Source: Anaerolineae bacterium
Lineage (GTDB): Bacteria > Chloroflexota > Anaerolineae > Anaerolineales > UBA4823
Direction: 5' to 3'
NCBI GenBank assembly: GCA_003327455.1
Contig: QOQU01000003.1
Span: 62,001-126,000 of the forward strand
DNA: 64,000 bases
Under the pieces are notes generated by a model. The model saw only the letters and a list, made by a program, of their open reading frames with translations. It was not told the origin of the DNA and searched no databases. Both the position numbers and the translations under genes were made by a program. Shown piece by piece: positions 1 through 8,167 of this stretch (positions are counted from its first letter, which is position 1; every line of letters begins with the position of its first letter).

Positions 1-200
1 GCGCGTATGCAACTGCATACGCTTTCTCTGGTAGTTTTATTAACCTCGTAACGATTTTAATCGGTGCTCAAATCCAGGGAGATGTTCTTTATAACCCTGG
101 CTTGGGGAACGCCTTGGCGCTCGGTATGATCGTCATCATGTCTTTGAGTATGGTCGGGTATATTACCTTACAACGAAAAGCCTCGAGGTGGTTAAAATGA
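1..200 (+). CDS. ABC transporter permease, C-terminal fragment (PotB-like)
   Basis: The reading frame is open from base 3 and stops with TGA at 198-200; the start lies outside the window. The visible 65 residues contain two hydrophobic stretches and a short basic tail, as expected for the last membrane segments of an importer permease of the spermidine/putrescine, iron or 2-aminoethylphosphonate type. The stop overlaps the ATG of the next permease (ATGA), so the two subunits are translationally coupled. Substrate cannot be read from this fragment, and the solute-binding protein is presumably further upstream. Confidence 0.8.
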   Translation, partial: AYATAYAFSGSFINLVTILIGAQIQGDVLYNPGLGNALALGMIVIMSLSMVGYITLQRKASRWLK

Positions 201-979
201 AACGCGTCAATGTCTTTGCCTGGATCATCTTTATTTTGGGGATCATTTACTTCTTCCTGCCCCTTTTCTCGACGTTTGAGTTCAGCTTGAGAATGAAAAA
301 AGGGGTTTATTCCTTTGAGGCTTATCGAGTAGCTTTTCAGGATCCAAAGTTTTACTACAATTTTGGGTATTCGGTTCTGTGGGCTGTTCTGACCATCATT
401 TTTAGCCTGATTCTGGTCGTCCCAACAGCCTATTGGGTTCACTGGAGATTACCCAAAGCGCGCCCGATTGTGGAATTTATCACCTTAATGCCCTTTGTTA
501 CGCCAGCAGTTGTGCTAACCTTCGGATTGATTCGTTTGTATGGATCGCCGCCATTGGTGCTCACTTCGACACCGATTCCCTTGATCGCTGGCTATATCGT
601 TCTCTCTCTTCCATATATGTTTCGGTCGGTGGATGCCGGCTTACGTGCCATTGACATTCGAACCCTGACCGAAGCAGCCTTGAGTCTAGGGGCAGGCTGG
701 GGCACAATTATCACACAGGTTATCTTTCCGAATATTCGGGTGGCGATCTTGAGCGGGGTATTTCTAACTTTTGCAATTGTAATGGGAGAGTTTGTTTTTG
801 CATCCTTACTCTCCTGGCCGGCCTTTGCTACCTATCTGGAGGAAATCGGGTCGATGCGCGCCTATACGCCTCAGGCATTGTCCTTGATGAGCTTTTTCAT
901 TACCTGGTCAATGATGATGCTGATTCAATGGCTTGGGCGTGGCGCCGCCGGTGCCGAGGAAGTCGCGGTCGGACACTAG
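197..979 (+). CDS. ABC transporter permease (PotC-like)
   Basis: A 260-residue integral membrane subunit with about six hydrophobic segments. The region around residues 150-180 (TLTEAALSLGAGW...) is the EAA loop that contacts the ATPase in type I importers. I start it at ATG 197, which overlaps the stop of the preceding permease, rather than at GTG 188. With the upstream permease and the ATPase 16 nt downstream it forms a binding-protein-dependent importer of the PotABCD/PhnSTUV class. Substrate is unresolved: polyamine, ferric iron, aminoethylphosphonate and sulfate importers all share this architecture. Confidence 0.88.
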   Translation: MKRVNVFAWIIFILGIIYFFLPLFSTFEFSLRMKKGVYSFEAYRVAFQDPKFYYNFGYSVLWAVLTIIFSLILVVPTAYWVHWRLPKARPIVEFITLMPFVTPAVVLTFGLIRLYGSPPLVLTSTPIPLIAGYIVLSLPYMFRSVDAGLRAIDIRTLTEAALSLGAGWGTIITQVIFPNIRVAILSGVFLTFAIVMGEFVFASLLSWPAFATYLEEIGSMRAYTPQALSLMSFFITWSMMMLIQWLGRGAAGAEEVAVGH

Positions 980-995
980 ATTTGGAGAGAGAAAC

Positions 996-2066
996 ATGGC
1001 ATTCCTGGAAATCAACAACGTCAGTAAATATTTCGGCAAGACAACAGCAGTCAAAGACTTTAACTTAAAGGTCGAGAAAGGAGAACTGGTATCTTTTCTC
1101 GGTCCCAGCGGCTGTGGCAAAACGACTACCTTGCGGATGGTGGCGGGATTTGAAGTCCCTTCGGAGGGGCAAATCATTATCGATGGGAAAGATATGACGT
1201 TTACCCCTCCAAACCAGCGTCCGGTGGGAATGGTCTTTCAGGCTTATGCGCTTTTCCCCAACATGACCGTGGCGGGCAATATCGGTTTTGGCTTGAAAAT
1301 CGCCAAAAAGCCGAAAGAGGAGATCGAGAAACGGGTCAAGGAAATGTTAGAGTTAATTCACATGCCGGGTTTTGAAAACCGGTATCCTCATCAGCTTTCG
1401 GGTGGACAACAACAACGCGTCGCTCTGGCACGCGCTCTGGCAATGCATCCCGAAGTCCTGTTGCTGGACGAGCCGCTCTCGGCTTTGGATGCCAAGATCC
1501 GCGTTTCTCTACGGGCAGAGATCCGCGCCATCCAACAAGAATTGGGGATCACGACCATTTACGTCACCCACGATCAGGAAGAAGCGCTATCGATTTCAGA
1601 TCGGGTAGTCGTGATGAACAATGCGCGCATCGAGCAGATCGGTACACCGTTCCAAATTTATAACTTCCCTCAGACCGAATTCGTTGCCCAATTTGTGGGG
1701 ACCCTCAATGCGGTCTTAGCCGAAGTGGTGGATACCCGTGAAGGACTGCTTCGCTTCGATGGACAGCAGGTGAACACAGCCGACAAACTGGAGCGATTCC
1801 GAAATGGGGATAAGATTATGGTTGCCATTCGTCCCGAACGATTGAGTTTTGCTTCCGAAGGACGGAAGGCAAACATCCTCAAAGGCACGATTAAGAATAT
1901 TACCTTCCTGGGTTCAATTGTTCGGATCCAGGTCCAGTTGGGTGAAAATGTCTTTTATGTAGATACGTTCAATAATCCATATCTGGCATTACCAAAGGTT
2001 GGCGATCCGACCGAGATCACCTGCTCGAAAGAGGCTGTCCTGGTTTTGCAACAGCAACCCGAATAG
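996..2066 (+). CDS. ABC transporter ATP-binding protein (PotA/FbpC type)
   Basis: A 356-residue nucleotide-binding subunit that energises the two upstream permeases. Visible motifs are Walker A GPSGCGKTT (residues 36-44), the Q loop in VFQAYALFP (80-88), signature LSGGQQQR (134-141), Walker B VLLLDEP (154-160) and the H-loop YVTHDQEE. The last ~120 residues look like a TOBE/OB regulatory domain, typical of PotA and FbpC. I chose ATG 996 because it follows a GGAGAG ribosome-binding site and begins MAFLEINNVSKYF, the usual family start; the longer frame from 933 overlaps the permease gene. Last gene of its operon. Confidence 0.92.
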   Translation: MAFLEINNVSKYFGKTTAVKDFNLKVEKGELVSFLGPSGCGKTTTLRMVAGFEVPSEGQIIIDGKDMTFTPPNQRPVGMVFQAYALFPNMTVAGNIGFGLKIAKKPKEEIEKRVKEMLELIHMPGFENRYPHQLSGGQQQRVALARALAMHPEVLLLDEPLSALDAKIRVSLRAEIRAIQQELGITTIYVTHDQEEALSISDRVVVMNNARIEQIGTPFQIYNFPQTEFVAQFVGTLNAVLAEVVDTREGLLRFDGQQVNTADKLERFRNGDKIMVAIRPERLSFASEGRKANILKGTIKNITFLGSIVRIQVQLGENVFYVDTFNNPYLALPKVGDPTEITCSKEAVLVLQQQPE

Positions 2067-2145
2067 GCTATGAAAAAGGGGAGAGCCTTAAAGTCGGGAG
2101 GGAACGGAAAGGCAAAAACAGGTTGAATCTTCAAACATTGCCCGG

Positions 2146-2218
2146 CTGCCCCTGATACCACTTCAGGGGCAGTCCAGGAAACGTAAGCTACCTCCCGTGG
2201 GATAGAAGCCCACGGGAG
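2146..2218 (+). other. Two perfect hairpins between the ABC operon and pit
   Basis: Two 10-bp perfect stems with 7-nt loops lie at 2146-2155/2163-2172 and 2192-2201/2209-2218. Neither is followed by a T-run, so they are weak candidates for intrinsic terminators; they may stabilise or process the 3' end of the ABC operon mRNA. The rest of 2067-2358 holds no convincing gene. Confidence 0.4.
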
Positions 2219-2358
2219 AACTATTTGGTTCTCCGCCCCGTTGAAACAGATGATTCTGCCTCTTTCTGATCGGGGAAAAGAGCAGAATTAAAAATTTCTC
2301 AAGTCATATTAAGAAACCATCCTAAGATTAAGGTTTATTAAATAATCAGCCGTCATCA

Positions 2359-2397
2359 TTAATTGGGATTAACAAAATTAATTTTTTGATGTATAAT
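2359..2397 (+). promoter_or_regulatory. Promoter of pit, with TTAA direct repeats
   Basis: TTAACA (2369-2374), a 17-bp spacer and TATAAT (2392-2397) make a strong vegetative promoter, about 40 nt before the pit start. TTAATT, TTAACA and TTAATT recur at 2359, 2369 and 2378, roughly one helical turn apart. PhoB/PhoP boxes are direct repeats with similar spacing, so phosphate control is possible but inferred. Confidence 0.6.
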
Positions 2398-2436
2398 GCA
2401 ACCCTAATCTAAAAACCCAAAGTACAGGTGATACCC

Positions 2437-3420
2437 TTGAACCCATTGTTGATTCTCTTCGTGATCATTGCCTTGACCTTTGACTTTTTGAATGGTTTTC
2501 ATGATAGCGCCAATGTGGTGGCAACGGCCATTGCCTCGCGGGCAATGAAACCGGTCTGGGCGTTAGCGATTGCCTCCATAGCAAACCTGGTTGGTCCTTT
2601 TTTGTTCGGTGTAGCCGTAGCCACGACGATCGGAAATGAGGTTTTGGATAGCCCAGCCGTTACCGTCCCGGTAGCGATGGCGGCTTTACTGGCTGCCATT
2701 CTATGGAATATCCTCACCTGGTGGTTTGGAATTCCCTCCAGTTCCTCCCATGCGTTAATTGGCGGCTTCGTCGGCGCGGCGGTGATGGGCTTTGGCATCG
2801 GTGTTATCCGCATGGAGGGAATGGAGAAAGTTCTGATCGGTATGTTCGTTTCACCCTTGATTGGCCTGATCGTTGGCTGGATCTTTATGCGCCTGACCCT
2901 TCAGGTGGGGAAAGCAACTTCTCCAGCGATCAACACATTTTTTAAGCGCGCTCAGTGGGTAACTGCCATTGCGCTGGGATTAAGTCACGGCACAAACGAT
3001 GCCCAAAAAACGATGGGAATTCTAACCCTGGGACTGGTTGCCTTTGGAGCCATCCCAACTTTTCATGTACCCAATTGGGTCATCGAGTCTTGTGCTTTAG
3101 CCATTGCCCTGGGAACAGCCCTGGGTGGGTGGAGGTTGATCCGCACGATGGGAGGAAAATTTTATCGCATCCGCCCGGTGCACGCCTTTTCTTCCCAGAT
3201 GGCGAGCGCAGCGGTGATCCTCGGAGCGGCTCTGCTTGGGGCGCCGGTCAGTACGACCCAGGTCATCAGTTCCTCTATCGTCGGGGTAGGTTCAGCCGAA
3301 AGAATCCAAAAAGTGCGTTGGGGGGTTGCCTGGCAGATTGTCATCGCCTGGATTTTGACGATTCCCTTCTCAGGATTGCTTGGCGCCCTCTTTTATGCTC
3401 TACTCAGTCCAATTCTGTAA
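2437..3420 (+). CDS. pit: Inorganic phosphate transporter, PiT family
   Basis: A 327-residue membrane protein with about ten hydrophobic segments. Both PiT signature repeats are present: GFHDSANVVATAI near the N-terminus and LSHGTNDAQKTMGIL in the second half, the two inverted halves that build the phosphate path. The family imports phosphate (as metal-phosphate) driven by H+ or Na+. I prefer TTG 2437, preceded by AGGTGAT, over GTG 2428, because MNPLLILF is the usual family start. It is followed 22 nt later by a DUF47 protein, its typical partner. Confidence 0.93.
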   Translation: MNPLLILFVIIALTFDFLNGFHDSANVVATAIASRAMKPVWALAIASIANLVGPFLFGVAVATTIGNEVLDSPAVTVPVAMAALLAAILWNILTWWFGIPSSSSHALIGGFVGAAVMGFGIGVIRMEGMEKVLIGMFVSPLIGLIVGWIFMRLTLQVGKATSPAINTFFKRAQWVTAIALGLSHGTNDAQKTMGILTLGLVAFGAIPTFHVPNWVIESCALAIALGTALGGWRLIRTMGGKFYRIRPVHAFSSQMASAAVILGAALLGAPVSTTQVISSSIVGVGSAERIQKVRWGVAWQIVIAWILTIPFSGLLGALFYALLSPIL

Positions 3421-3442
3421 GGAATTATGTGAGGTGAATGGT

Positions 3443-4099
3443 ATGAAAAAAAGTACTCCTTTGTGGAAAAAGCTCTCGGTTAAGAATCTGTTCAAGCAAA
3501 AACCCGATCGTTTTGTTGAACTTTTAATCCAGCAGGCTTCTTTGACCGAGGAAGGAATGCGTGCCCTGGTTGAATACTTCAAGAAACCATGCGATGAGAC
3601 AGCCGAAGCGGTCAGCAAACTGGAAGAAACTGCAGATGAGATCCGCCGCATTCTGATCGATGAGCTCAACCGCACCTTCGTCACACCGTTTGACCGCGAA
3701 GATATTCACGCCCTTTCGCGCGCCATTGACGATATGTTGGATTATGCTTATACCACCACAGTGGAGATGGAAATCCTGGATGTAGCTCCGAACAACTACA
3801 TGCTCGAAATCGGTCAGCGTTTGGCAAAGATGGCTTCCGAAGTTCACCTGGGCGTGCAGCGGCTTTCCGATCACAGCAGTGTAACGATGAGCCATGCTGT
3901 GCGCGCCAAACAGATCGAGAACCAGGTCGAACGCCTTTATCGCGAAGCTCTGGCGGATTTGTTCCATCAACCGAAAGACGCCGAGCATATCGTCGAGATG
4001 TTGAAATATCGCGAAACTTATCGGCACATGTCCAATGCCGCCGATCGTGGGGATGAGGCAGCCAATATCCTCTCAGATATTGTGGTGAAGATGGGTTAA
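3443..4099 (+). CDS. DUF47/PhoU-like Pit accessory protein
   Basis: A 218-residue soluble, largely helical protein with many Glu and Arg residues and no membrane segment. It matches the DUF47 family (PhoU-like four-helix bundles), commonly encoded directly after pit and thought to regulate the transporter. Features include the central DREDIHALSRAIDDMLD helix, which carries the conserved acidic metal-binding-type pattern. ATG 3443 follows GAGGTGAA; the longer frame from 3380 overlaps pit. The pairing argues for a low-affinity, post-translationally controlled phosphate uptake module. Confidence 0.9.
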   Translation: MKKSTPLWKKLSVKNLFKQKPDRFVELLIQQASLTEEGMRALVEYFKKPCDETAEAVSKLEETADEIRRILIDELNRTFVTPFDREDIHALSRAIDDMLDYAYTTTVEMEILDVAPNNYMLEIGQRLAKMASEVHLGVQRLSDHSSVTMSHAVRAKQIENQVERLYREALADLFHQPKDAEHIVEMLKYRETYRHMSNAADRGDEAANILSDIVVKMG

Positions 4100-4225
4100 A
4101 AACGCCCGCCCATAACCCATTCAGATGGCAGGGGCTGATTCTCGATGCGGCGGAACAAAGGCTGTCCGATTGAGCCGGGGAGCGTTGTTATTCCTGGCTC
4201 ATGTACTGCAGGTAATCAGGCTGAA

Positions 4226-5110
4226 TTATCTTCCCAATACAGCGATAAAGATTAATCCCGCGGTGATGAGCAGTGCGCCGCTCAGGCGCACTGCCAAGCC
4301 GCTTTCTTTATAGAATGTCAGCGCGACCGCACTCCCAATCACAATGCTGAACTGGCGAAATGCAACAATGTAACTGGCATAGGGGCTGAGTTGATACGCC
4401 CACAAGATCAGCCAGTACGCTCCGAAGCTCAAGATCGCCGCCGGAATAGCGAGTTTCCAGCCCTTGGGATTAGACACCTCTGTGGAGGGGCTTGAATGAG
4501 AAAATTTAAGGAAGAGCGTATAGGGGATAAAAGAGATGGCAAAATAGATATACCCATAGCGAGCAGCGGTTGCCGGGCTCTGTTGCACCACTTCGGCAGC
4601 GATCTTGTCCAGATAGGTATAACCAATGGTGCCTAAGGCTGTCAGGAGCATCCAAAAGGTGGTTGGTGTCAGGTAGGATCGCCAGGAAAAAGAGCGCAGA
4701 GAGCGTTGAGGCACCAGAAAACATCCCAGGCTTACCAGTCCGATCCCTACCCAGCCCCACGCCGTCAGTGGCCGCCCTCGCAACGTATCGATGATACCGA
4801 TAAAGATGACCGGCAGGGAGCGTGCCACCGGGTAAACTACGGAGAAGTCAGCCGACTCGAATGACTTTGCCAGGAAAAAGAGATACAGGCCAGCCGAAAA
4901 ACCCGAACCGATGACGCACAACCAGGCTAAAGGCGGGAGCGATTTTGCCTGGAGTTCGCTGATCAAAGTGGGGAAAAACCCGACAATGATGATGAAGATC
5001 AACATGCGTCGATAGAATAAACTCTCACTGCGGTCATAATGAGCCAGCAGATTCCAGCTTGCATGCATAAAGGTGGAAAGCAGGACAATGAGGATAACAA
5101 ACGTGGTCAT
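4226..5110 (-). CDS. EamA/DMT-superfamily transporter
   Basis: A 294-residue protein with about ten transmembrane helices in two halves, the layout of drug/metabolite transporters (EamA domains). N-terminal LSTFMHASWNLLAHY and the second-half segment ILSFGAYWLILWAYQLSPYA are typical of each repeat. DMT proteins mostly export amino acids, metabolites or drugs; the substrate here is unknown. It lies 12 nt downstream of a GNAT gene on the same strand and is probably co-transcribed with it. The interval 4100-4225 between it and the convergent DUF47 gene holds nothing recognisable. Confidence 0.85.
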   Translation of the reverse strand: MTTFVILIVLLSTFMHASWNLLAHYDRSESLFYRRMLIFIIIVGFFPTLISELQAKSLPPLAWLCVIGSGFSAGLYLFFLAKSFESADFSVVYPVARSLPVIFIGIIDTLRGRPLTAWGWVGIGLVSLGCFLVPQRSLRSFSWRSYLTPTTFWMLLTALGTIGYTYLDKIAAEVVQQSPATAARYGYIYFAISFIPYTLFLKFSHSSPSTEVSNPKGWKLAIPAAILSFGAYWLILWAYQLSPYASYIVAFRQFSIVIGSAVALTFYKESGLAVRLSGALLITAGLIFIAVLGR

Positions 5111-5122
5111 GGTAGTATAGAT

Positions 5123-6184
5123 TCAGAAGGTTTTGGAAGATGGGATTTTGATTGAAATTTGTTTAGAGGGCTCAATGGGGCGCTGCATCCAGATCAGGGT
5201 TTGGATGGGTGTGAAGCCAGCTTCTTGTAGAGCCTGGGTTGCCCGTTGGGCCGGGTAATCCAGTGTAATCTTCTCCGGCGAAATACGTTCGGTGAGAAAA
5301 TAGCTAAGGAAACCTTGCACAGCTTCGTTTTCCCATTCGGGATCACAAGCCATCCACAGGGCTTTACCTTCGCGCAGGTGTGATTGAAGGGTCGCAATAC
5401 CAATCAAGCGGCTCTCTCTGATAATCGCATAATGTTGATAACGATTTTCGCTCAGCAGGTTTTGTAGCCATGCAAAAAAACCGGGTGCAAACCAATCCGG
5501 GTGGAAATCAAGGTGCCAGTGATACTCCTGCGGGTAGGTTGACAGGAGCCATTGTTTATGCCTATCCCATTCGGCAGCAGTTCGACGGCGAATTTGAAAC
5601 CTTGAATTAAAAGATGAACTCTTATCGAATTGTTCACTATGGAAGGGGGAGGACGAATTTAGATATTGCCAGTGGGTGCGCCGCAAGCGTTCTGAGAAAC
5701 CAAGCTGTTGATAAAGAGAGACTGCTGCCAGGTTGTCCTGGCGCACGTTCAGCCAGGCCTGTCGTCCACCTCTTTCACGAATGTCATCGAGGGCGCGTTC
5801 GGTAAGCAGACGGGCAATGCCGCGCCGCCGAAAATCGGGATGAACAGCCACGTTGGCAATCAGATATTCAACCCCATGGGGAGTCTGGAAGGGGAAGATG
5901 GAGAGATTGCCAACGATCCTTCCCTCTTCTTCCCACACGAAGCCCCGCCGGGGAGCATAGAAATGATTCCCGGCACGACCGATCCAGAACGCCGACGGTT
6001 CCTTCGCAATCTGGCGTAATTGACGGATATATTCGCGCCCGCTTTGATCTAAGGTCTCGGCAAAGCAGAGTTCGATCAGGTCGGCAATGACCAGTAAATC
6101 CTGGCGCGGGTTGAGCGGCCGGAGCATGGGAGGGTAGGAATGAATACTCATCGAGGAAGAGTCATCTCCCCACCAAGTTCTCAT
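5123..6184 (-). CDS. GNAT-family N-acetyltransferase, tandem GNAT domains
   Basis: A 353-residue protein. The first half contains a clear acetyl-CoA site: IANVAVHPDFRRRGIARLLTERAL, with the R/Q-x-x-G-x-A pyrophosphate loop, and VSLYQQLGFSE as motif B. The second half resembles a degenerate GNAT fold lacking that loop, as in mycothiol-synthase-like double-GNAT proteins. The acceptor cannot be predicted. The start is uncertain: ATG 6184 gives the longest frame, ATG 6151 (MSIHSYPP) is a reasonable alternative, and neither has a good ribosome-binding site. Co-directional with the downstream EamA transporter. Confidence 0.82.
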   Translation of the reverse strand: MRTWWGDDSSSMSIHSYPPMLRPLNPRQDLLVIADLIELCFAETLDQSGREYIRQLRQIAKEPSAFWIGRAGNHFYAPRRGFVWEEEGRIVGNLSIFPFQTPHGVEYLIANVAVHPDFRRRGIARLLTERALDDIRERGGRQAWLNVRQDNLAAVSLYQQLGFSERLRRTHWQYLNSSSPFHSEQFDKSSSFNSRFQIRRRTAAEWDRHKQWLLSTYPQEYHWHLDFHPDWFAPGFFAWLQNLLSENRYQHYAIIRESRLIGIATLQSHLREGKALWMACDPEWENEAVQGFLSYFLTERISPEKITLDYPAQRATQALQEAGFTPIQTLIWMQRPIEPSKQISIKIPSSKTF

Positions 6185-6334
6185 GATTGAAATCAGAAGA
6201 GGTCATCGCGCCATCATGATAAAATTGATCTGACGGCTCAATTCTACCGCGAAAATCGTTCGTTGTTTGAAAGATTGGTTTCTACCCCTGAGCTACCGCT
6301 CTCAGATTGAGCAAATTGTAACAAGAGGCTTTGG

Positions 6335-7528
6335 GTGAGCATTGATTATCAAAAACTGATTCCCAAGATTCAACAGCTTGCCGATCGGGTCGAGCAGGCT
6401 GCCGACGGACATCGCCGCCGCGTGGAGCGAGCATTGCAAGCCCTGGAGCGCTTTGCGACCCAAACTGAATTTCTTGCTCAACGGGTCGAGCAGGCGGTTG
6501 CCCAAGAGGGAAGAACGTTGCGTTGCGCAAAACCTTTGGGTTCAATCCAAAATGCAGCCTTCCCATTGCCAGCTTTTCCCAATAAAGTCAACCTGGCAGC
6601 CGCGGATGGCTCGCAGATTCTACCTGACCGTCATGCAGAAATTTATTTCGGCATGATCCACATCGGCGGCATCACATTACCTCAAAACTCGCCCGTGCTA
6701 CCCGAGGAAGTTACCCAGAGCGAGTTTTGGTACTCGGAAAGCGAGGACTTTAACGAATCGCTCTTCAATTTGCGCCGCGATGTGCTGGAGCGCAAGTTCT
6801 TGCTGGAGATCAGTCTGACCCTGCCACCTCCCGTTGTTGCCTTGACGGATGGACCGCTGGAACTCTGGGTGGAGAATCGCTCGTCAGAGGACGAACGCCG
6901 CGAATCCCACCACTTGCTGCAGAGTTACCGGGACACGTTAGATGCCTTTCGGGAGCGAGGCATTGTGGTGAGTGGATACATCGACCGCCCGGAATCAGCT
7001 TATCTGATTCGTTTATTGGAGTTGGCTATAGCTACTCCACAGGATTGGAGCGATTTGCGTCGCTTTCGCCCATTTAAAGGCGTTTTGGATGCCGATCTTT
7101 TTGGAAGTTTGCTGCATCCGGGAGAGCGTTCGGCGGTTTTTGGCTTGCAATCTCCTTTTATGGAACATCTCCCGGCGGAATGCGAGGTTTGCTTTTTTTA
7201 CCTGCGGGTTGGAAAGGAGAGTGAGCGCAGTTTGGCGCGGGTTGAAATTCCTTTTTGGGTTGCAAAAGAGCCCGCGTTGGTCGATCAGTTACATGCAGAG
7301 CTGGTTTCACAATGTCGGCAAAGTGGTTCCTACGCTTATCCTTACCTCCTGCATCGAGCTCACGAGGTTGCGGTAGTTCATCCTGAGGATCGCTTAACCA
7401 TCGAGCGCGCTTTGCTGATCGAGTTACAAAGGCGAGGTCATACGCCGCTACAACTTTCAAATAAACAGGCTTTGAAAAATTTACCCTTGCGGAAAAGGGG
7501 TCTGTTAGAGTGGGAAGTTAAACGATGA
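6335..7528 (+). CDS. nurA: NurA-domain 5'-3' nuclease
   Basis: A 397-residue protein with a long N-terminal helical region (residues 1-70, probable coiled coil), then the NurA nuclease core. The two acidic motifs of the RNase H-like fold are AADGSQI (Asp91) and LTDGPLEL (Asp172); a C-terminal HEVAVVHPEDR segment is also family-like. NurA nucleases resect DNA ends together with the HerA translocase, which is encoded two genes downstream. Start is GTG 6335 behind AAGAGG. The stop overlaps the next ATG (ATGA). In archaea this pair works with Mre11-Rad50; no such genes are in the window. Confidence 0.9.
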   Translation: MSIDYQKLIPKIQQLADRVEQAADGHRRRVERALQALERFATQTEFLAQRVEQAVAQEGRTLRCAKPLGSIQNAAFPLPAFPNKVNLAAADGSQILPDRHAEIYFGMIHIGGITLPQNSPVLPEEVTQSEFWYSESEDFNESLFNLRRDVLERKFLLEISLTLPPPVVALTDGPLELWVENRSSEDERRESHHLLQSYRDTLDAFRERGIVVSGYIDRPESAYLIRLLELAIATPQDWSDLRRFRPFKGVLDADLFGSLLHPGERSAVFGLQSPFMEHLPAECEVCFFYLRVGKESERSLARVEIPFWVAKEPALVDQLHAELVSQCRQSGSYAYPYLLHRAHEVAVVHPEDRLTIERALLIELQRRGHTPLQLSNKQALKNLPLRKRGLLEWEVKR

Positions 7529-8139
7529 ATGAAATTCAAATTGGTCGTCTGCTCAGTGCCAACAGTCGGGGCTTCCTGGTTGGTTGCCATGTCTCCCAGG
7601 TAAATTTACCAGAGTTGGGAGCTTTAACGCGGGTAGATTTGGAAAATGGCCTGGCAGTTTATGGCATTATCACGGATATCTCAATAGCCGAAGATGGCTT
7701 CGTGCGTCAGTTGGCAACGGTTGAACCCATCGACGAAACCATTGTGCGCGATCACCGCCTGAACCGCAATGTACCCCTGGAGATCCGCGTTCTCTCGGTG
7801 GGGTATCGTTCGGGAAAACAGATTTACCATCTATTACCGCCTCAGCCGCCGTTGGGATTAGATCAATTGGTGTTATGCTCACCAGACGAGGTGGTAGCGT
7901 TTACTTCCACAGGGCGATTCGGCTACCTGCGCCATTTGCTGCACGAGCCGTCCCCTATCATGATAGAGGTGTTAGCCGCCCACCTGCAATGCGCTCAACG
8001 GGCTCATCTACAAGCAAACCAGGCAGATTGGTCCCGGCGGGCAGTCCAGGAGATCATTACCTGGTTGCGCGATGACTATCCGACCTTAATCCAGGTTTTA
8101 CATTGTCTTGCGGATGCCCGTTTGTTTCCTGACGGGTGA
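7525..8139 (+). CDS. HAS-barrel-like protein between nurA and herA
   Basis: A 204-residue protein I cannot assign by name. Its first ~100 residues (IGRLLSANSRGFLVGC, ...LAVYGIITDISIAEDGF) follow the pattern of the HerA-ATP synthase (HAS) beta-barrel that begins HerA itself: a short strand, a loop, then a G-I-I/V-T-D/N-V strand. The remainder is helical, ending in a WLRDDYPTLIQVLHCLAD segment. It overlaps nurA by 4 nt and precedes herA by 28 nt, so it is almost certainly a third component of the same machine, perhaps an adaptor or a regulator of NurA-HerA contact. That role is inference. Confidence 0.75.
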   Translation: MNEIQIGRLLSANSRGFLVGCHVSQVNLPELGALTRVDLENGLAVYGIITDISIAEDGFVRQLATVEPIDETIVRDHRLNRNVPLEIRVLSVGYRSGKQIYHLLPPQPPLGLDQLVLCSPDEVVAFTSTGRFGYLRHLLHEPSPIMIEVLAAHLQCAQRAHLQANQADWSRRAVQEIITWLRDDYPTLIQVLHCLADARLFPDG

Positions 8140-8167
8140 TTTTTTAGCCATTTCGATCGTGGAATAA

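Noticed and set aside
933-995. N-terminal extension of the ABC ATPase (starting at 933)
   Set aside because: It overlaps the permease gene, and ATG 996 has a ribosome-binding site and a typical family N-terminus.
908-1177. Minus-strand frames opposite the ABC operon
   Set aside because: Shadow frames of well-supported genes on the plus strand, with no domain-like pattern.
2067-2145. A GGAAAGGCAAAAAC...GCCCGGCTGCC stretch considered as a c-di-GMP or molybdenum riboswitch
   Set aside because: The conserved blocks do not occur in the right order or spacing, and no downstream gene in phase with it supports a switch.
5614-6019. Plus-strand frames opposite the GNAT gene
   Set aside because: Antisense shadows without start signals.
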